A stretch of DNA of 64,000 nucleotides from Flavobacteriales bacterium (GTDB lineage Bacteria > Bacteroidota > Bacteroidia > Flavobacteriales_D > Sanyastnellaceae). A program made the translations under genes and the position numbers. The stretch is taken from the NCBI GenBank assembly GCA_029242765.1, contig JAQWTJ010000092.1, positions 1 to 64,000 of the forward strand, read 5' to 3'. The notes beneath the pieces were generated by a model. It had not been told where the DNA came from. It saw only the letters and a program-made list of their open reading frames with translations, and did no database searches. Positions 9,486-18,135 of this stretch are shown one piece after another. Every line of letters begins with the position of its first letter. The first letter of the stretch is position 1.

Positions 9486-11381
9486 TCACTCCCCCGCAAT
9501 CACCTTCTCAACTGATCCGTTCTCGTAAATGTAAAGCAGCAAGGCGCCAGGGGTTGGGGTCGAATGGCGCAAAGTGCGGCCAAGCGCGTCGACGACTTGG
9601 ACCAATGGCCCGCGATTTGTTGGGTCAAGAGCATCATCAATGCCAACTGGTTCTGAGCAGAGCTGCTCGAAGAACAGCCACGCTTCTCGACTGGAATTGA
9701 TGTCCATGTTGCCGAACGCCCCCGGCCAGTCGTGCCCACCGCCTTGCACTGTGTAGAGCCAGACCTCCCCGCAATCGCCATCAAGGCCATATTTATCATA
9801 GCTAACAGTGCTGCCGTCATTGGGGGCAATGTCGGAGAAGGTGCCCGATTCGAGCGGGCCGATGCCGTAGAAGTTGACCCAGAAATCGATGGTCGCCGGG
9901 ATGCTGGGGTAAGCGCCCCAATCGTCCAGGTTTTGCGGGTCACCTTCGAAGTAGGTGACGTTGTCGTCCGTGCCGTGAATCTCAAGGATGCCGACGGTCT
10001 GCGACGGCGCACACACGTCCATAATATCCTGCATAATCATGCCCGCCACAGGTGCCACACCGGCAAATGTTTCGGACGCCTCACATGCCAATAAGTAGCA
10101 CAAGTCCCCTCCGTTTGACATCCCCGTACAAAACACCTTCGCTGGGTCAACCGAATTTTCTGCCACAAACAGGTCCGTCAACTCCTCCAAGAATGCCACA
10201 TCATCCACCGTTTCACCGTTTTGAAAATCGTATCCCACATTGAAAAATGTGTAGCCGTACGAATCCTCAATGCCCTGCGGATAGCAGACTGCAAAGCCGT
10301 ATTCATCAGCCAGACTGTTAAAGTCTGAGTAGTTCATGATTCCATCTGCCGATCCAGAATAGCCGTGACAAACAAAGACCAATGGGCAGTTCACTGGCGC
10401 ATCTCCCGGGTGGTAATAAATGTACTCCCGTTCATACATGCCGCTCGAAATGCCGCCGTACTCGATGACCATCACACCAGCAATCAGTGTGTTGTTTTCG
10501 GTGTTGTCATCGCCTGTGCCGTTGACATTTGAGATGCCAACCTCGATATCGTTGTTGCCCATTGTCGCGGCGACAAATACGTCTTGGTGGGTGAATGCGT
10601 ACGATTCGCCCGTTGCCAAATTAAGGTCCAAAAACCCTTGAACATAATCTTGATCTCCTGAAGTCCACGTGATGTCTACGCTCTGGATCAGGTCCGCGCC
10701 CACGTTTGTAATCAATCCAGCCACCGGCAACTCACCGCCGACATTCAAGTTGGAAGCCATCGAAAGCGATGTCAACTCAACATCCAAACCTTGGGGCTCG
10801 TAAACGAGCACATCGTCGATGCCCCAGCCAAACATCCAGCCGCCGTCATCATTGTAGCGAAAAGCCACAAGCACGTTTGCGTTGCCCGCAAGTGAGCTCA
10901 GGTTGATCGATACGTTCTCCCAAACCGTGTAGTCGGAGTCGCCGTTGCCTTCTACGGTTTGGAGGACCGTCCAAGATTGACCTTCATCGAGGGAGTATTC
11001 AACGGTTGCAACCTCGGTGCTGCCCTGGAATTGTTCGCCAGAAAAATAGCTGGCGAACGAGAGGAGCAGCCCCTCCACAGCCGACAGATCGAGCTGCGGC
11101 AGGACGAGGTAATCGGCGCTTTTATCACAATCACATGCGTCGTCATTGGTCGCAATGAAATTTCCGTGGGGCGCAATGTCCCACCAGTCACTTTGCAGGC
11201 TGGTGTTGTCCCCACCGATCCATCCGCCGTCGTCCGAAAGGGTTTGCTGCGACCAGCCATCAGGCAGGGCTGCGTCATCGAACCCCTCGTTTACAATTGT
11301 GTTTTGGGCTTGACCCGAAGTGCTCAAAAAGCAGGCGATTGCCGCAGCAATGATGCCTGAGAAAATGCAGTTTATGTCCAT
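9486..11381 (-). CDS. secreted PHB-depolymerase-like esterase with adhesin-type domain and T9SS C-terminus
   Basis: 631 aa. Domains: signal peptide (residues 1-25, ending TSGQAQ); a choice-of-anchor J / cleaved-adhesin jelly-roll domain (about 28-195, GWGIDDVLVYEP at its end); a CARDB-like segment (about 200-305); an alpha/beta hydrolase of the polyhydroxybutyrate depolymerase / feruloyl esterase (LpqC) type (about 315-575). The hydrolase shows LVFVCHGYSGSADG, the nucleophile elbow GMSNGG, an acid-containing HGTDDNVTY and the catalytic His in GGGHDWPG. The last 40 residues (VQVVDALGRTLR to the end) look like the second half of a T9SS type A sorting domain, without the usual PNP opening. It probably acts outside the cell on esters or polymers. 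Upstream, a small AT-rich palindrome precedes the ATG. Confidence 0.85.
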   Translation of the reverse strand: MDINCIFSGIIAAAIACFLSTSGQAQNTIVNEGFDDAALPDGWSQQTLSDDGGWIGGDNTSLQSDWWDIAPHGNFIATNDDACDCDKSADYLVLPQLDLSAVEGLLLSFASYFSGEQFQGSTEVATVEYSLDEGQSWTVLQTVEGNGDSDYTVWENVSINLSSLAGNANVLVAFRYNDDGGWMFGWGIDDVLVYEPQGLDVELTSLSMASNLNVGGELPVAGLITNVGADLIQSVDITWTSGDQDYVQGFLDLNLATGESYAFTHQDVFVAATMGNNDIEVGISNVNGTGDDNTENNTLIAGVMVIEYGGISSGMYEREYIYYHPGDAPVNCPLVFVCHGYSGSADGIMNYSDFNSLADEYGFAVCYPQGIEDSYGYTFFNVGYDFQNGETVDDVAFLEELTDLFVAENSVDPAKVFCTGMSNGGDLCYLLACEASETFAGVAPVAGMIMQDIMDVCAPSQTVGILEIHGTDDNVTYFEGDPQNLDDWGAYPSIPATIDFWVNFYGIGPLESGTFSDIAPNDGSTVSYDKYGLDGDCGEVWLYTVQGGGHDWPGAFGNMDINSSREAWLFFEQLCSEPVGIDDALDPTNRGPLVQVVDALGRTLRHSTPTPGALLLYIYENGSVEKVIAGE

Positions 11382-11383
11382 CG

Positions 11384-11398
11384 TATTATTGAATAATA
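11384..11398. promoter_or_regulatory. AT-rich palindrome before the esterase start
   Basis: TATTATTGAATAATA is a perfect inverted repeat with a single central base, placed 3 bp upstream of the esterase ATG (minus strand). Just beyond it on the minus strand lies TATATTTT, one base from the Bacteroidota -7 box TAnnTTTG. It could be a weak operator or translation-control structure; such short AT-rich palindromes also arise by chance. Confidence 0.3.
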
Positions 11399-11445
11399 AG
11401 CTTAAAATATATGCCGTTCAGCCGTGCAATTCCAGGTCTCCTGTT

Positions 11446-12417
11446 TTATAGCCCAGCCCCCCCCTGGAATTGACCTCTTCGCGCAGCGATTCTTTGCCCT
11501 AAAATCGTCTCGAAGAAGATCTTATCAAACTCCGCCGTCTTTTCTATGTGGGGCATATGTCCACAAGAATCTACCACATGCAACTTCGCACGTGGAATCC
11601 AATCCCGAACATTATGGCGAGCCTCTTCTAGGGGCAAAACCACGTCGTGCGTGCCCCAAATAAAATGCACAGGGAAATTAAACCTCCCTATCATCTTGTT
11701 CTCTTTCTCCGCCCCTCTTTGATTTCTGTTTGTAGAAATTAGAGCCCTGGCAAAATGTTTAAAGTCCAGCTGCGGTCGGTACAAATCGATCCACCAGTCT
11801 AAACTGTCTTTTTGAAAAAAATCTTCGCGTTGACCTTCCGCTTTCGTGGGGTAATCTGTCGCAATGAATTCCGCAATTTCTGTTTCCGTGACTGCTGGAT
11901 TTTCCGCCGGGACGCGCTTGGCGTGGGCATCTGAAAACCCTTGTGGAGACACAAATATTAGCTTATTTACTCGGTCGGGGTGGTGAGCGGCAAATTCCGT
12001 AATCACGGAGCCCCCCATTGACACGCCCGATATGTTGACTTTTTCCTCAATTCCTAAGTGGTCTAAAAGTTGAACCACTTGATCCGAGAAAAGCTTGGCC
12101 GTATACGCCGTATCGGGGTTTGAAGAATTCCCCCTGCCGTATAAATCAAGGCTTACCACTGGCATTTCTCTATCAATTGCCACTTCTGTTGTGTGGTCCC
12201 ACTGATAGCTTGGCACAGAGAAAGAGTGCACCAGGACAAGTGGCGTACCAATTCCCGGTGAATAGTTGTAGTAGGTGTGTCCCGCGTCCAATTTCACAAA
12301 GTGACCTCTTGAGACCGACGACCGGAATGCATCGTCCTTATCTATGGATTCATAGCCAGCAGTTGAGCACGACACCAGAGAAAGCAAAAAAAATAAATAG
12401 AGCGCCGTCTTTTCCAT
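11446..12417 (-). CDS. alpha/beta hydrolase lipoprotein
   Basis: 323 aa with a lipoprotein signal (hydrophobic stretch then LVSC, Cys17). The fold is a classic alpha/beta hydrolase: oxyanion-hole region LVLVHSFSVPS, nucleophile elbow GVSMGGS (Ser133), acid in WGTHDVVLPL and His in CGHMPHIE. The family covers esterases, C-C hydrolases, haloalkane dehalogenases and others, so the reaction is not assigned; the lipid anchor places it in the periplasm or outer membrane. It lies 64 bp upstream of the secreted esterase on the same strand, which hints at a joint role in ester degradation but does not prove it. Its DNA is more AT-rich than its neighbours. Confidence 0.88.
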   Translation of the reverse strand: MEKTALYLFFLLSLVSCSTAGYESIDKDDAFRSSVSRGHFVKLDAGHTYYNYSPGIGTPLVLVHSFSVPSYQWDHTTEVAIDREMPVVSLDLYGRGNSSNPDTAYTAKLFSDQVVQLLDHLGIEEKVNISGVSMGGSVITEFAAHHPDRVNKLIFVSPQGFSDAHAKRVPAENPAVTETEIAEFIATDYPTKAEGQREDFFQKDSLDWWIDLYRPQLDFKHFARALISTNRNQRGAEKENKMIGRFNFPVHFIWGTHDVVLPLEEARHNVRDWIPRAKLHVVDSCGHMPHIEKTAEFDKIFFETILGQRIAARRGQFQGGAGL

Positions 12418-12446
12418 AAAGCCAAGGTAATGGCATTCTCTATGAG

Positions 12447-12518
12447 CAGCCCCGGCAGGAATCGAACCTGCATCTAAACTTTAGGAAAGTCCTATTCTAT
12501 CCATTGAACTACGGGGCC
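12447..12518 (-). tRNA. tRNA-Arg (CCT)
   Basis: Read on the minus strand the cloverleaf is complete: acceptor GGCCCCG with CGGGGCT, D arm GTTC/GAAT, anticodon stem around the loop TTCCTAA (anticodon CCT), T arm GCAGG-TTCGATT-CCTGC. No CCA is encoded. Same strand as the two tRNA genes to its right. Confidence 0.93.
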
Positions 12519-12531
12519 AAGATGTCAAAGT

Positions 12532-12565
12532 CGGTTGTGAAAGCCGCCAGGCGAGCTCACAACCG
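12532..12565. repeat. hairpin 1 of tRNA spacer
   Basis: Perfect inverted repeat CGGTTGTGA / TCACAACCG (9-bp arms) with a 16-nt loop, in the 124-bp spacer between tRNA-Arg and tRNA-Val. Confidence 0.7.
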
Positions 12566-12577
12566 CCCCCAGACAAA

Positions 12578-12603
12578 GAGGCCCCGCTGGGGGGCGGGGC
12601 CTC
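12578..12603. repeat. hairpin 2 of tRNA spacer
   Basis: Perfect inverted repeat GAGGCCCCGC / GCGGGGCCTC (10-bp arms) with a 6-nt loop. Very GC-rich. It is not followed on either strand by a T tract, so it is not a textbook terminator. Confidence 0.75.
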
Positions 12604-12608
12604 GGGGT

Positions 12609-12632
12609 GCAGAGTCCCCAAGGGGACTCTGC
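12609..12632. repeat. hairpin 3 of tRNA spacer
   Basis: A perfect 24-bp palindrome, arms GCAGAGTCCCCA / TGGGGACTCTGC, centred between 12620 and 12621. It is followed by a run of G on the plus strand. It sits 10 bp from the 3' end of tRNA-Val, so it could stop or process that transcript. Confidence 0.75.
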
Positions 12633-12642
12633 GGGGGGGGCG

Positions 12643-12717
12643 TGGGCAATACTGGATTCGAACCAGTGACCTCTCGCGTGTGAGGCGAGCGCTCTGAACC
12701 AACTGAGCTAAATGCCC
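12643..12717 (-). tRNA. tRNA-Val (CAC)
   Basis: Minus-strand cloverleaf: acceptor GGGCATT against ATTGCCC (one U-U mismatch at pair 6-67), D arm GCTC/GAGC, anticodon stem CTCGC/GCGAG with loop CTCACAC (anticodon CAC), T arm ACTGG-TTCGAAT-CCAGT. No CCA is encoded. The mismatch in the acceptor is slightly unusual but the other stems are intact. Confidence 0.9.
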
Positions 12718-12784
12718 CGAATAGGGGGCGCGAAGATACGACCATTTCTAAACCAGCCGTAACGCCACGTCCGCCATCCGAGTA

Positions 12785-12861
<77 letters not shown>

Positions 12862-12913
12862 AAAGTGCTTCGTTAAGCGAGGCCGAAAATAAGGCGAGAA
12901 TGCAGAGTGTTGA

Positions 12914-15232
12914 CTAAGTGCCGAGCCATTCAAACTCGAGTTCACGGCGCTCGAGGTCGGCTCGGACCGCGCGAACACGAACCGCTGTGCCCATGTGGAT
13001 TTCGCGGCCCGTACGCTGACCCACCAGGCACATGCGTTCGCGTTCGAGTCGCCAGAGATCTCCCGGGATTGTCGACGTGTCGACGAAGCCTTCGCACCGG
13101 TTGCCGTCCACTTCCACAAAGAGCGACTTGGATGAAATGCCATTGACCGTGCCGGAGAACTCTTCGCCAAGATGGGTCGATAGGAATTCGACTTGCTTGT
13201 ACTTGATGCTGGCGCGCTCAGCGCTGGCGGCGCGTTTTTCACGTTCGCTGGAATGGGCGCAGTCGCCGTCGAGCGTCGAGGTGTCCACTGAATCGCCGCC
13301 GTCGAGATAGTGCTGAAGCAAGCGGTGGACCATCATATCGGGGTACCGCCGGATGGGTGAAGTGAAATGTGTGTAGTGGTCGAAGGCGAGGCCATAGTGG
13401 CCAATGTTCGTCGTCGTGTACTCGGCCTTGGCCATCGAACGAATCGCCATCATCGCGACAATGCGCTCCTCTTTCTTGCCACGGACGCTGGCCAGTAAAC
13501 TGTTGAGCGCCTGGGCCGCTTTCCCCGGTTCAACCTTGGCCATCTTATATCCGAATTGAGCTACAAACGAACGAAGCGTGCTGAGTTTTTCCGGGTCAGG
13601 CTTATCGTGCACCCGATACACTCCGCCCTGAGGTTTACCTCCTTTTCCTTTCCCAATGCGCTGAGCAACATAGACATTGGCTAGAAGCATGAACTCCTCA
13701 ATAAGCTGATTCGCGTCAACCATGCGCTTGATGACCACCTCCACAGGGCGGGCCTGCTCGTCTAGAACGAAGCGCACCTCTTCGCTGTTGAAGTCAATCG
13801 ATCCGCCCTTGAACCGCTTGGCGCGTAGGGCCTTAGAAATCCCGTCGAGTGTTTGGACCTGCTCGGCAAAATCACCCTTGCCGGATTTTAGGCGCTCTTG
13901 TGCCTCAGCGTAAGTGAAGCGGCGGTCGCTGTGAATGACCGTGCGGCCGAACCACTGGTCGTGGACTTCACCCTGCTCGTCCATCTCAAAGACGGCTGAA
14001 AACGCCAGCCGATCCACATTCGGACGCAGCGAGCACAAGTCGTTGGAAAGCCGCTCAGGGAGCATCGGGATCGTTCGGTCCACCAAGTAGACACTCGTGG
14101 CGCGCTTCTTTGCCTCGGCCTCGATGTCGCTGCCTGGAATCACGTAATGGGTGACGTCTGCAATGTGAACGCCGACCTCAAAATGGCCGTTTTCTAGCTT
14201 GCGCAAGGAGAGCGCGTCGTCAAAATCCTTAGCATCTTCAGGATCAATCGTCAGCGTGGTGATGTCGCGAAAATCACGGCGCTTGGCAATTTCTTTTGCG
14301 TCGATCTCCCCCGAGATTTCTTCTGCCGAAGCCGCCACCTCCTCCGGGTAGCCATAAGGCAGGCCGAATTCCACCAAGATGGCGTGCATCTCCGCCTCGT
14401 TCAGGCCGGGTTCCCCGAAAATCTTCACGACTTCAGCGATGGGCGGGTCGTCAGAATGAGCCCAATCCACAAGCCTTACCGCAGCTTTCAAGCCGTCCTT
14501 GCCTCCGTTCAAATGCCGAGCGGGGATCAAAAAGTCGCGGTGGATATGCCGGTTGCCGGGGATCCCGAAAGCATAGTCCTTGACGCCTTGGAGCTTAACC
14601 ACGTACAGGTCCTGTGCGCGCTTGACGATTTCGGAAACGTAGGCGTATTTCTTACGGCCCCGCGATTCGTAGCGCACCTCCACCGTGTCGCCCCAAAACG
14701 CCGTGCTCGTATGGCCCTTGCCAATGGTGATGTCATTTTCCTGCCCGGGAACCACGACGTAGCCCTTGCCGTGGCGCGTGATTTCAATTCGGCCGATGAT
14801 GCCGCCTTTTCCACGCTTGCCGTCCGCATCTCGCTTGCGTTTTCTTGGGGGCAATTCCTCTGCACGACCTACAGGTTGGGTGTAGTTGCCCTTGTCTAAA
14901 TCGTCGAGCAGCCCTTTTTTTGCGGCCACTTTCAACACCTCGGTAATCTCGCCGAAGGCGCGCGGCTCGTCCCAGTCGAGCAGCTTAGAAAGCTGGTTTG
15001 CATTGAATGCCTGGCCTGGCGTGGCCCCAAAGACGGCCATCACATCCTTCCAAAGAAGGGGGTTGAGTGTGTTGCGGTTCGGGCGCTTCTCGCGCTTGTT
15101 GCGACGACCGTGGCGGTCGTGGCGGTTGTCTTCTCGGCGGTCGTCTTCTCGACGGTCGTCTTGCCCTTCCTTGCGCCGCGCATCTCGCAATGAGACGCGC
15201 CGACCGCTAGGTGGCTGGTCTTTCCCTTTCAT
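12914..15232 (-). CDS. rnr: ribonuclease R
   Basis: About 772 aa from the ATG at 15232 (MKGKDQPPSGRRVSL). The N-terminus is a strongly basic, Arg/Asp-rich tail (about residues 10-55), then a winged-helix region (NPLLWKDVMAVFG), cold-shock domains, the RNB catalytic domain with the acidic motif TIDPEDAKDFDDALSL (about 340), and a C-terminal S1 domain (EFSGTVNGISSKSLFVEV). RNase R is a processive 3'-5' exoribonuclease that degrades structured RNA. The three tRNA genes lie directly downstream on the same strand. The start is divergent from the methyltransferase gene, with 87 bp between start codons. Confidence 0.96.
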   Translation of the reverse strand: MKGKDQPPSGRRVSLRDARRKEGQDDRREDDRREDNRHDRHGRRNKREKRPNRNTLNPLLWKDVMAVFGATPGQAFNANQLSKLLDWDEPRAFGEITEVLKVAAKKGLLDDLDKGNYTQPVGRAEELPPRKRKRDADGKRGKGGIIGRIEITRHGKGYVVVPGQENDITIGKGHTSTAFWGDTVEVRYESRGRKKYAYVSEIVKRAQDLYVVKLQGVKDYAFGIPGNRHIHRDFLIPARHLNGGKDGLKAAVRLVDWAHSDDPPIAEVVKIFGEPGLNEAEMHAILVEFGLPYGYPEEVAASAEEISGEIDAKEIAKRRDFRDITTLTIDPEDAKDFDDALSLRKLENGHFEVGVHIADVTHYVIPGSDIEAEAKKRATSVYLVDRTIPMLPERLSNDLCSLRPNVDRLAFSAVFEMDEQGEVHDQWFGRTVIHSDRRFTYAEAQERLKSGKGDFAEQVQTLDGISKALRAKRFKGGSIDFNSEEVRFVLDEQARPVEVVIKRMVDANQLIEEFMLLANVYVAQRIGKGKGGKPQGGVYRVHDKPDPEKLSTLRSFVAQFGYKMAKVEPGKAAQALNSLLASVRGKKEERIVAMMAIRSMAKAEYTTTNIGHYGLAFDHYTHFTSPIRRYPDMMVHRLLQHYLDGGDSVDTSTLDGDCAHSSEREKRAASAERASIKYKQVEFLSTHLGEEFSGTVNGISSKSLFVEVDGNRCEGFVDTSTIPGDLWRLERERMCLVGQRTGREIHMGTAVRVRAVRADLERRELEFEWLGT

Positions 15233-15319
15233 AATATGCGCGAAGAACGGGCTCTCCGACGCGAAACCACGCAATTCAAGCCGATATTTCGCCCCAGTAC
15301 AGCATCCCCTCCCCTCCCG

Positions 15320-16204
15320 ATGTCACAACAATGGTTTCCTGAAGATTGGTTGGATTATGAATTGATCGATGCCGGGCTCGGTTGGCGACTGGAGCGCTTT
15401 GGTGATCTGGTGCTGAGGCGCCCGGACATCACCGCCGAACAAGCGCCGGTGCTTTCTCAGCAGGAGTGGTATCGCACGGCCGATAGCGTGTTTCGCGAAA
15501 GCGACCGAACCCGGGGCGATTGGAGCCCTCCGCATGTCGCACCGAAGGACTGGCAAATCAGCTACCCGCTGCAGCTTGGTCCGAAGTCCAAAAGGCGGAC
15601 GGTGCATTTGAACTTTTCTTTGGAACTCACGCGCTTCAAGCACGTGGGTGTGTTCCCGGAACAAGCGGCCAATTGGGCTTGGATCGCCGACAAAGTGCGG
15701 CCGGGAATGCGCGTTTTGAACTTGTTCGCCTACACCGGCGGGGCAAGTCTCGCGGCAAGTGCGGCGGGGGCGGATGTGACGCACGTGGACTCGGTTCGGC
15801 AGGTGGTCAGTTGGACGCGACGAAATATGGAGCTCAGCGGCCTCGAGGGGATTCGCTGGTGCGTAGAGGATGCCATGAAATTTGTCGCGCGTGAAAACCG
15901 CAGAGGCCGACAGTACGACATGATTATTATGGACCCCCCGGCCTTCGGCCTCGGACCCAAAGGTGAGCGATGGCGACTCGAGCAGCGCATAGCCGATCTC
16001 ATTGACAGCACCGCCGCGCTGCTCGATGGCGGCGGGTACATCGTGATGAATACGTACGCCGGCTTTGCGCCAGATGTGCTGCACGGGATGTGGAAGTACG
16101 CGCTTCGCGAGGCCGAAATTGAGGCGGGCGAGCTCTGCTTGAAGGCCCGAACAGGCCGCATTGTCAGCACCGGTTCTCTCGTGCGATTGCACCTACCGAA
16201 ATAG
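15320..16204 (+). CDS. class I SAM-dependent rRNA methyltransferase (RlmI/RlmK-like, short form)
   Basis: About 294 aa from the ATG at 15320 (MSQQWFPEDW). It contains the Rossmann SAM motif VLNLFAYTGGASLAASAAGA and the (D)PP motif IIMDPPAFGLGPKGERW, typical of the YccW/RlmI and RlmKL C-terminal family. Family members of about 390 aa carry an N-terminal PUA domain; this protein lacks one, so the exact rRNA target is uncertain. It stands alone on the plus strand, divergent from rnr, with the aminopeptidase gene 39 bp downstream. Confidence 0.85.
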   Translation: MSQQWFPEDWLDYELIDAGLGWRLERFGDLVLRRPDITAEQAPVLSQQEWYRTADSVFRESDRTRGDWSPPHVAPKDWQISYPLQLGPKSKRRTVHLNFSLELTRFKHVGVFPEQAANWAWIADKVRPGMRVLNLFAYTGGASLAASAAGADVTHVDSVRQVVSWTRRNMELSGLEGIRWCVEDAMKFVARENRRGRQYDMIIMDPPAFGLGPKGERWRLEQRIADLIDSTAALLDGGGYIVMNTYAGFAPDVLHGMWKYALREAEIEAGELCLKARTGRIVSTGSLVRLHLPK

Positions 16205-16243
16205 CAAACACCATTCGCGCAACAATCCGTAATTTCACGGCCC

Positions 16244-17551
16244 ATGCGTTACGATCAAGCCCCGGCGTCCCTGTACGTGCACAACCGCAAGCAATTCACC
16301 TCAGCCATGGAGCGAGGGGGAATGGCCTTATTTGCAAGCAACGACATTTACCCCACCAGTGCCGACGGCACGCTGCCCTTCAAGCAGTCCACCAACATCC
16401 TGCACCTCAGCGGTGTAGATCAAGAAGAAACGGTGCTGCTGCTCTTTCCTGACGCCCACGCCGAGGGCGATCGTGAAATTCTCTTCGTAAAGGAGACCAA
16501 TGCCCAGATTGCCGTTTGGGAAGGCGCTAAACTGACAAAAGAGCAGGCGCGAGACCAAACGGGCGTTCGGAGCATACAATGGCTTTCGATGTTTGAAAAA
16601 ACGGTGCAGCGCTTGGTGACCGAATGCTCGAGCTGTTACCTCCACTCAAACGAACACACCCGCGCAAACGTAGAGACGGAAATGCGCGAAACACGGCTCA
16701 ACAACTGGTTTACTGAAGCGTACCCTCATGTTCGCATCGAGCGCAGTGCGCCCATCATGCACCGTATTCGGAGCGTGAAAACGGCGCCCGAAATTGAGCT
16801 AATGCAGCGCGCCTGCGACATCACCAAAGCGGGCTTTGATCGTGTGTTGAAATTTGTCAAGCCCGGTGTCACGGAGTACGAGATTGAGGCGGAATTCCTG
16901 CACGAGTTTGTGCGCCGCGGCTCGCGCGGATTTGCCTACACGCCCATCATTGGTAGCGGCTACAACGCCTGCGTCTTGCATTACATTGAAAACAGCGAAG
17001 TCTGCAAGGATGGGGAGGTGATTCTGATGGATGTCGGTGCAGAGTATGCCAATTACGCCGCCGATATGACGCGCTGTGTGCCTGTAAATGGACGTTTTAC
17101 GCCTCGGCAGCGGGAGATTTATGATGCGGTGCTCTCTGTTATGCGTGCGTCAATGGCCATGCTGCAGCCCGGCGTGAGTTTGCACGATTACCACAGCGGC
17201 GTGGGCGAGCTGATGACGGAGCAACTCCTGAAAGTGGGATTGATCGATCGCCACGACGTTGAAAAGCAAGACCCCGCTTGGCCTGCATACAAGAAGTACT
17301 TTATGCACGGCACCTCGCATTTTATCGGGCTGGACGTGCACGACTTCGGGCTTTGGCATGAACCCATCCAGGCGGGCCATGTTTTCACCGTCGAGCCCGG
17401 CATCTACATCCCTGAAGAAAATTTGGGCATACGCCTTGAGAACGACATCGTAATCCAGGAGAACGGCTTCCACGACTTGATGGGCGAGATTCCTCTCGAA
17501 GCAGAGGCTATTGAGGAGGCCATGAACACGGCTGCTGCTGAAGTCAAATGA
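16244..17551 (+). CDS. pepP: Xaa-Pro aminopeptidase (M24B)
   Basis: 435 aa, ATG start at 16244. The N-terminal aminopeptidase-P domain (about 1-165) is followed by the pita-bread M24 domain. The five metal ligands can be placed: Asp263 (DVGAEY), Asp274 (AADMTR), His359 (HGTSHFIGLDVHD), Glu384 (VEPGIY) and Glu399 (RLEND). The enzyme removes N-terminal residues that precede proline, using two Mn2+ ions, usually in the cytosol; no signal peptide is seen. Its stop overlaps the start of miaE (ATGA), so the two are translationally coupled. Confidence 0.95.
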   Translation: MRYDQAPASLYVHNRKQFTSAMERGGMALFASNDIYPTSADGTLPFKQSTNILHLSGVDQEETVLLLFPDAHAEGDREILFVKETNAQIAVWEGAKLTKEQARDQTGVRSIQWLSMFEKTVQRLVTECSSCYLHSNEHTRANVETEMRETRLNNWFTEAYPHVRIERSAPIMHRIRSVKTAPEIELMQRACDITKAGFDRVLKFVKPGVTEYEIEAEFLHEFVRRGSRGFAYTPIIGSGYNACVLHYIENSEVCKDGEVILMDVGAEYANYAADMTRCVPVNGRFTPRQREIYDAVLSVMRASMAMLQPGVSLHDYHSGVGELMTEQLLKVGLIDRHDVEKQDPAWPAYKKYFMHGTSHFIGLDVHDFGLWHEPIQAGHVFTVEPGIYIPEENLGIRLENDIVIQENGFHDLMGEIPLEAEAIEEAMNTAAAEVK

Positions 17552-18135
17552 GTATGTTGGGGCTAAAGCTCGAAACGGATCCGCGCTGGGCGCGGCTTGT
17601 CCAGGAGAACATCCCGGCACTGCTCACCGATCACGCCTGGTGCGAGCAAAAAGCCGCATCCAATGCGGTGAGTACGATTACCCGCTTCCCGGAGCATCTG
17701 GATTTAGTGAAGGCCTTAACGCGGATTGCCGTCGAGGAAATCGAACATTTCGGAATGGTCGTAGAAAAAATTGAGGCGCGCGGCTGGAAGCTCGGTTTTG
17801 AGGAGAAGGACCCCTACATCGGGGAATTGTCCAAATTCATCAAGCGGGGGGGCGACCGGCCTGCACAGCTTGTTGACCGACTGCTGCTTTCCGCCATGAT
17901 TGAAGCCCGAAGTTGCGAGCGCTTCAAGATGCTATCTCAACGCCTTTCTGACGAAGACTTGCGCGTTTTTTACCACGACCTGATGGTCAGCGAGGCCGAG
18001 CATTACACAACGTTCTTAGGGCTCGCTCGCAAGTATGCCGGCCGCATCGATGTCGAAGCCCGTTGGGCTGAGTTTCTTGCTTTTGAAAGTCAAATCATCC
18101 AATCCTATGGGAAAAATGAAGCAGTCCACGGTTGA
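17548..18135 (+). CDS. miaE: tRNA-(ms2io6A)-hydroxylase
   Basis: 195 aa. This is a ferritin-like di-iron oxygenase: helices with AWCEQKAAS, VEEIEHF (ExxH), EARSCERF and SEAEHY (ExxH) give the paired Glu/ExxH iron ligands. MiaE hydroxylates the isopentenyl group of 2-methylthio-N6-isopentenyladenosine at position 37 of tRNAs, a reaction that needs MiaA and MiaB made elsewhere. The ATG overlaps the pepP stop; the next gene starts inside the 3' end of miaE, so three genes are tightly packed. Confidence 0.93.
   Translation: MSMLGLKLETDPRWARLVQENIPALLTDHAWCEQKAASNAVSTITRFPEHLDLVKALTRIAVEEIEHFGMVVEKIEARGWKLGFEEKDPYIGELSKFIKRGGDRPAQLVDRLLLSAMIEARSCERFKMLSQRLSDEDLRVFYHDLMVSEAEHYTTFLGLARKYAGRIDVEARWAEFLAFESQIIQSYGKNEAVHG

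Noticed and set aside
15323-16192. 289-codon minus-strand frame inside the methyltransferase gene
   Set aside because: Shadow of the SAM/DPP-motif methyltransferase on the other strand; no recognisable protein features.
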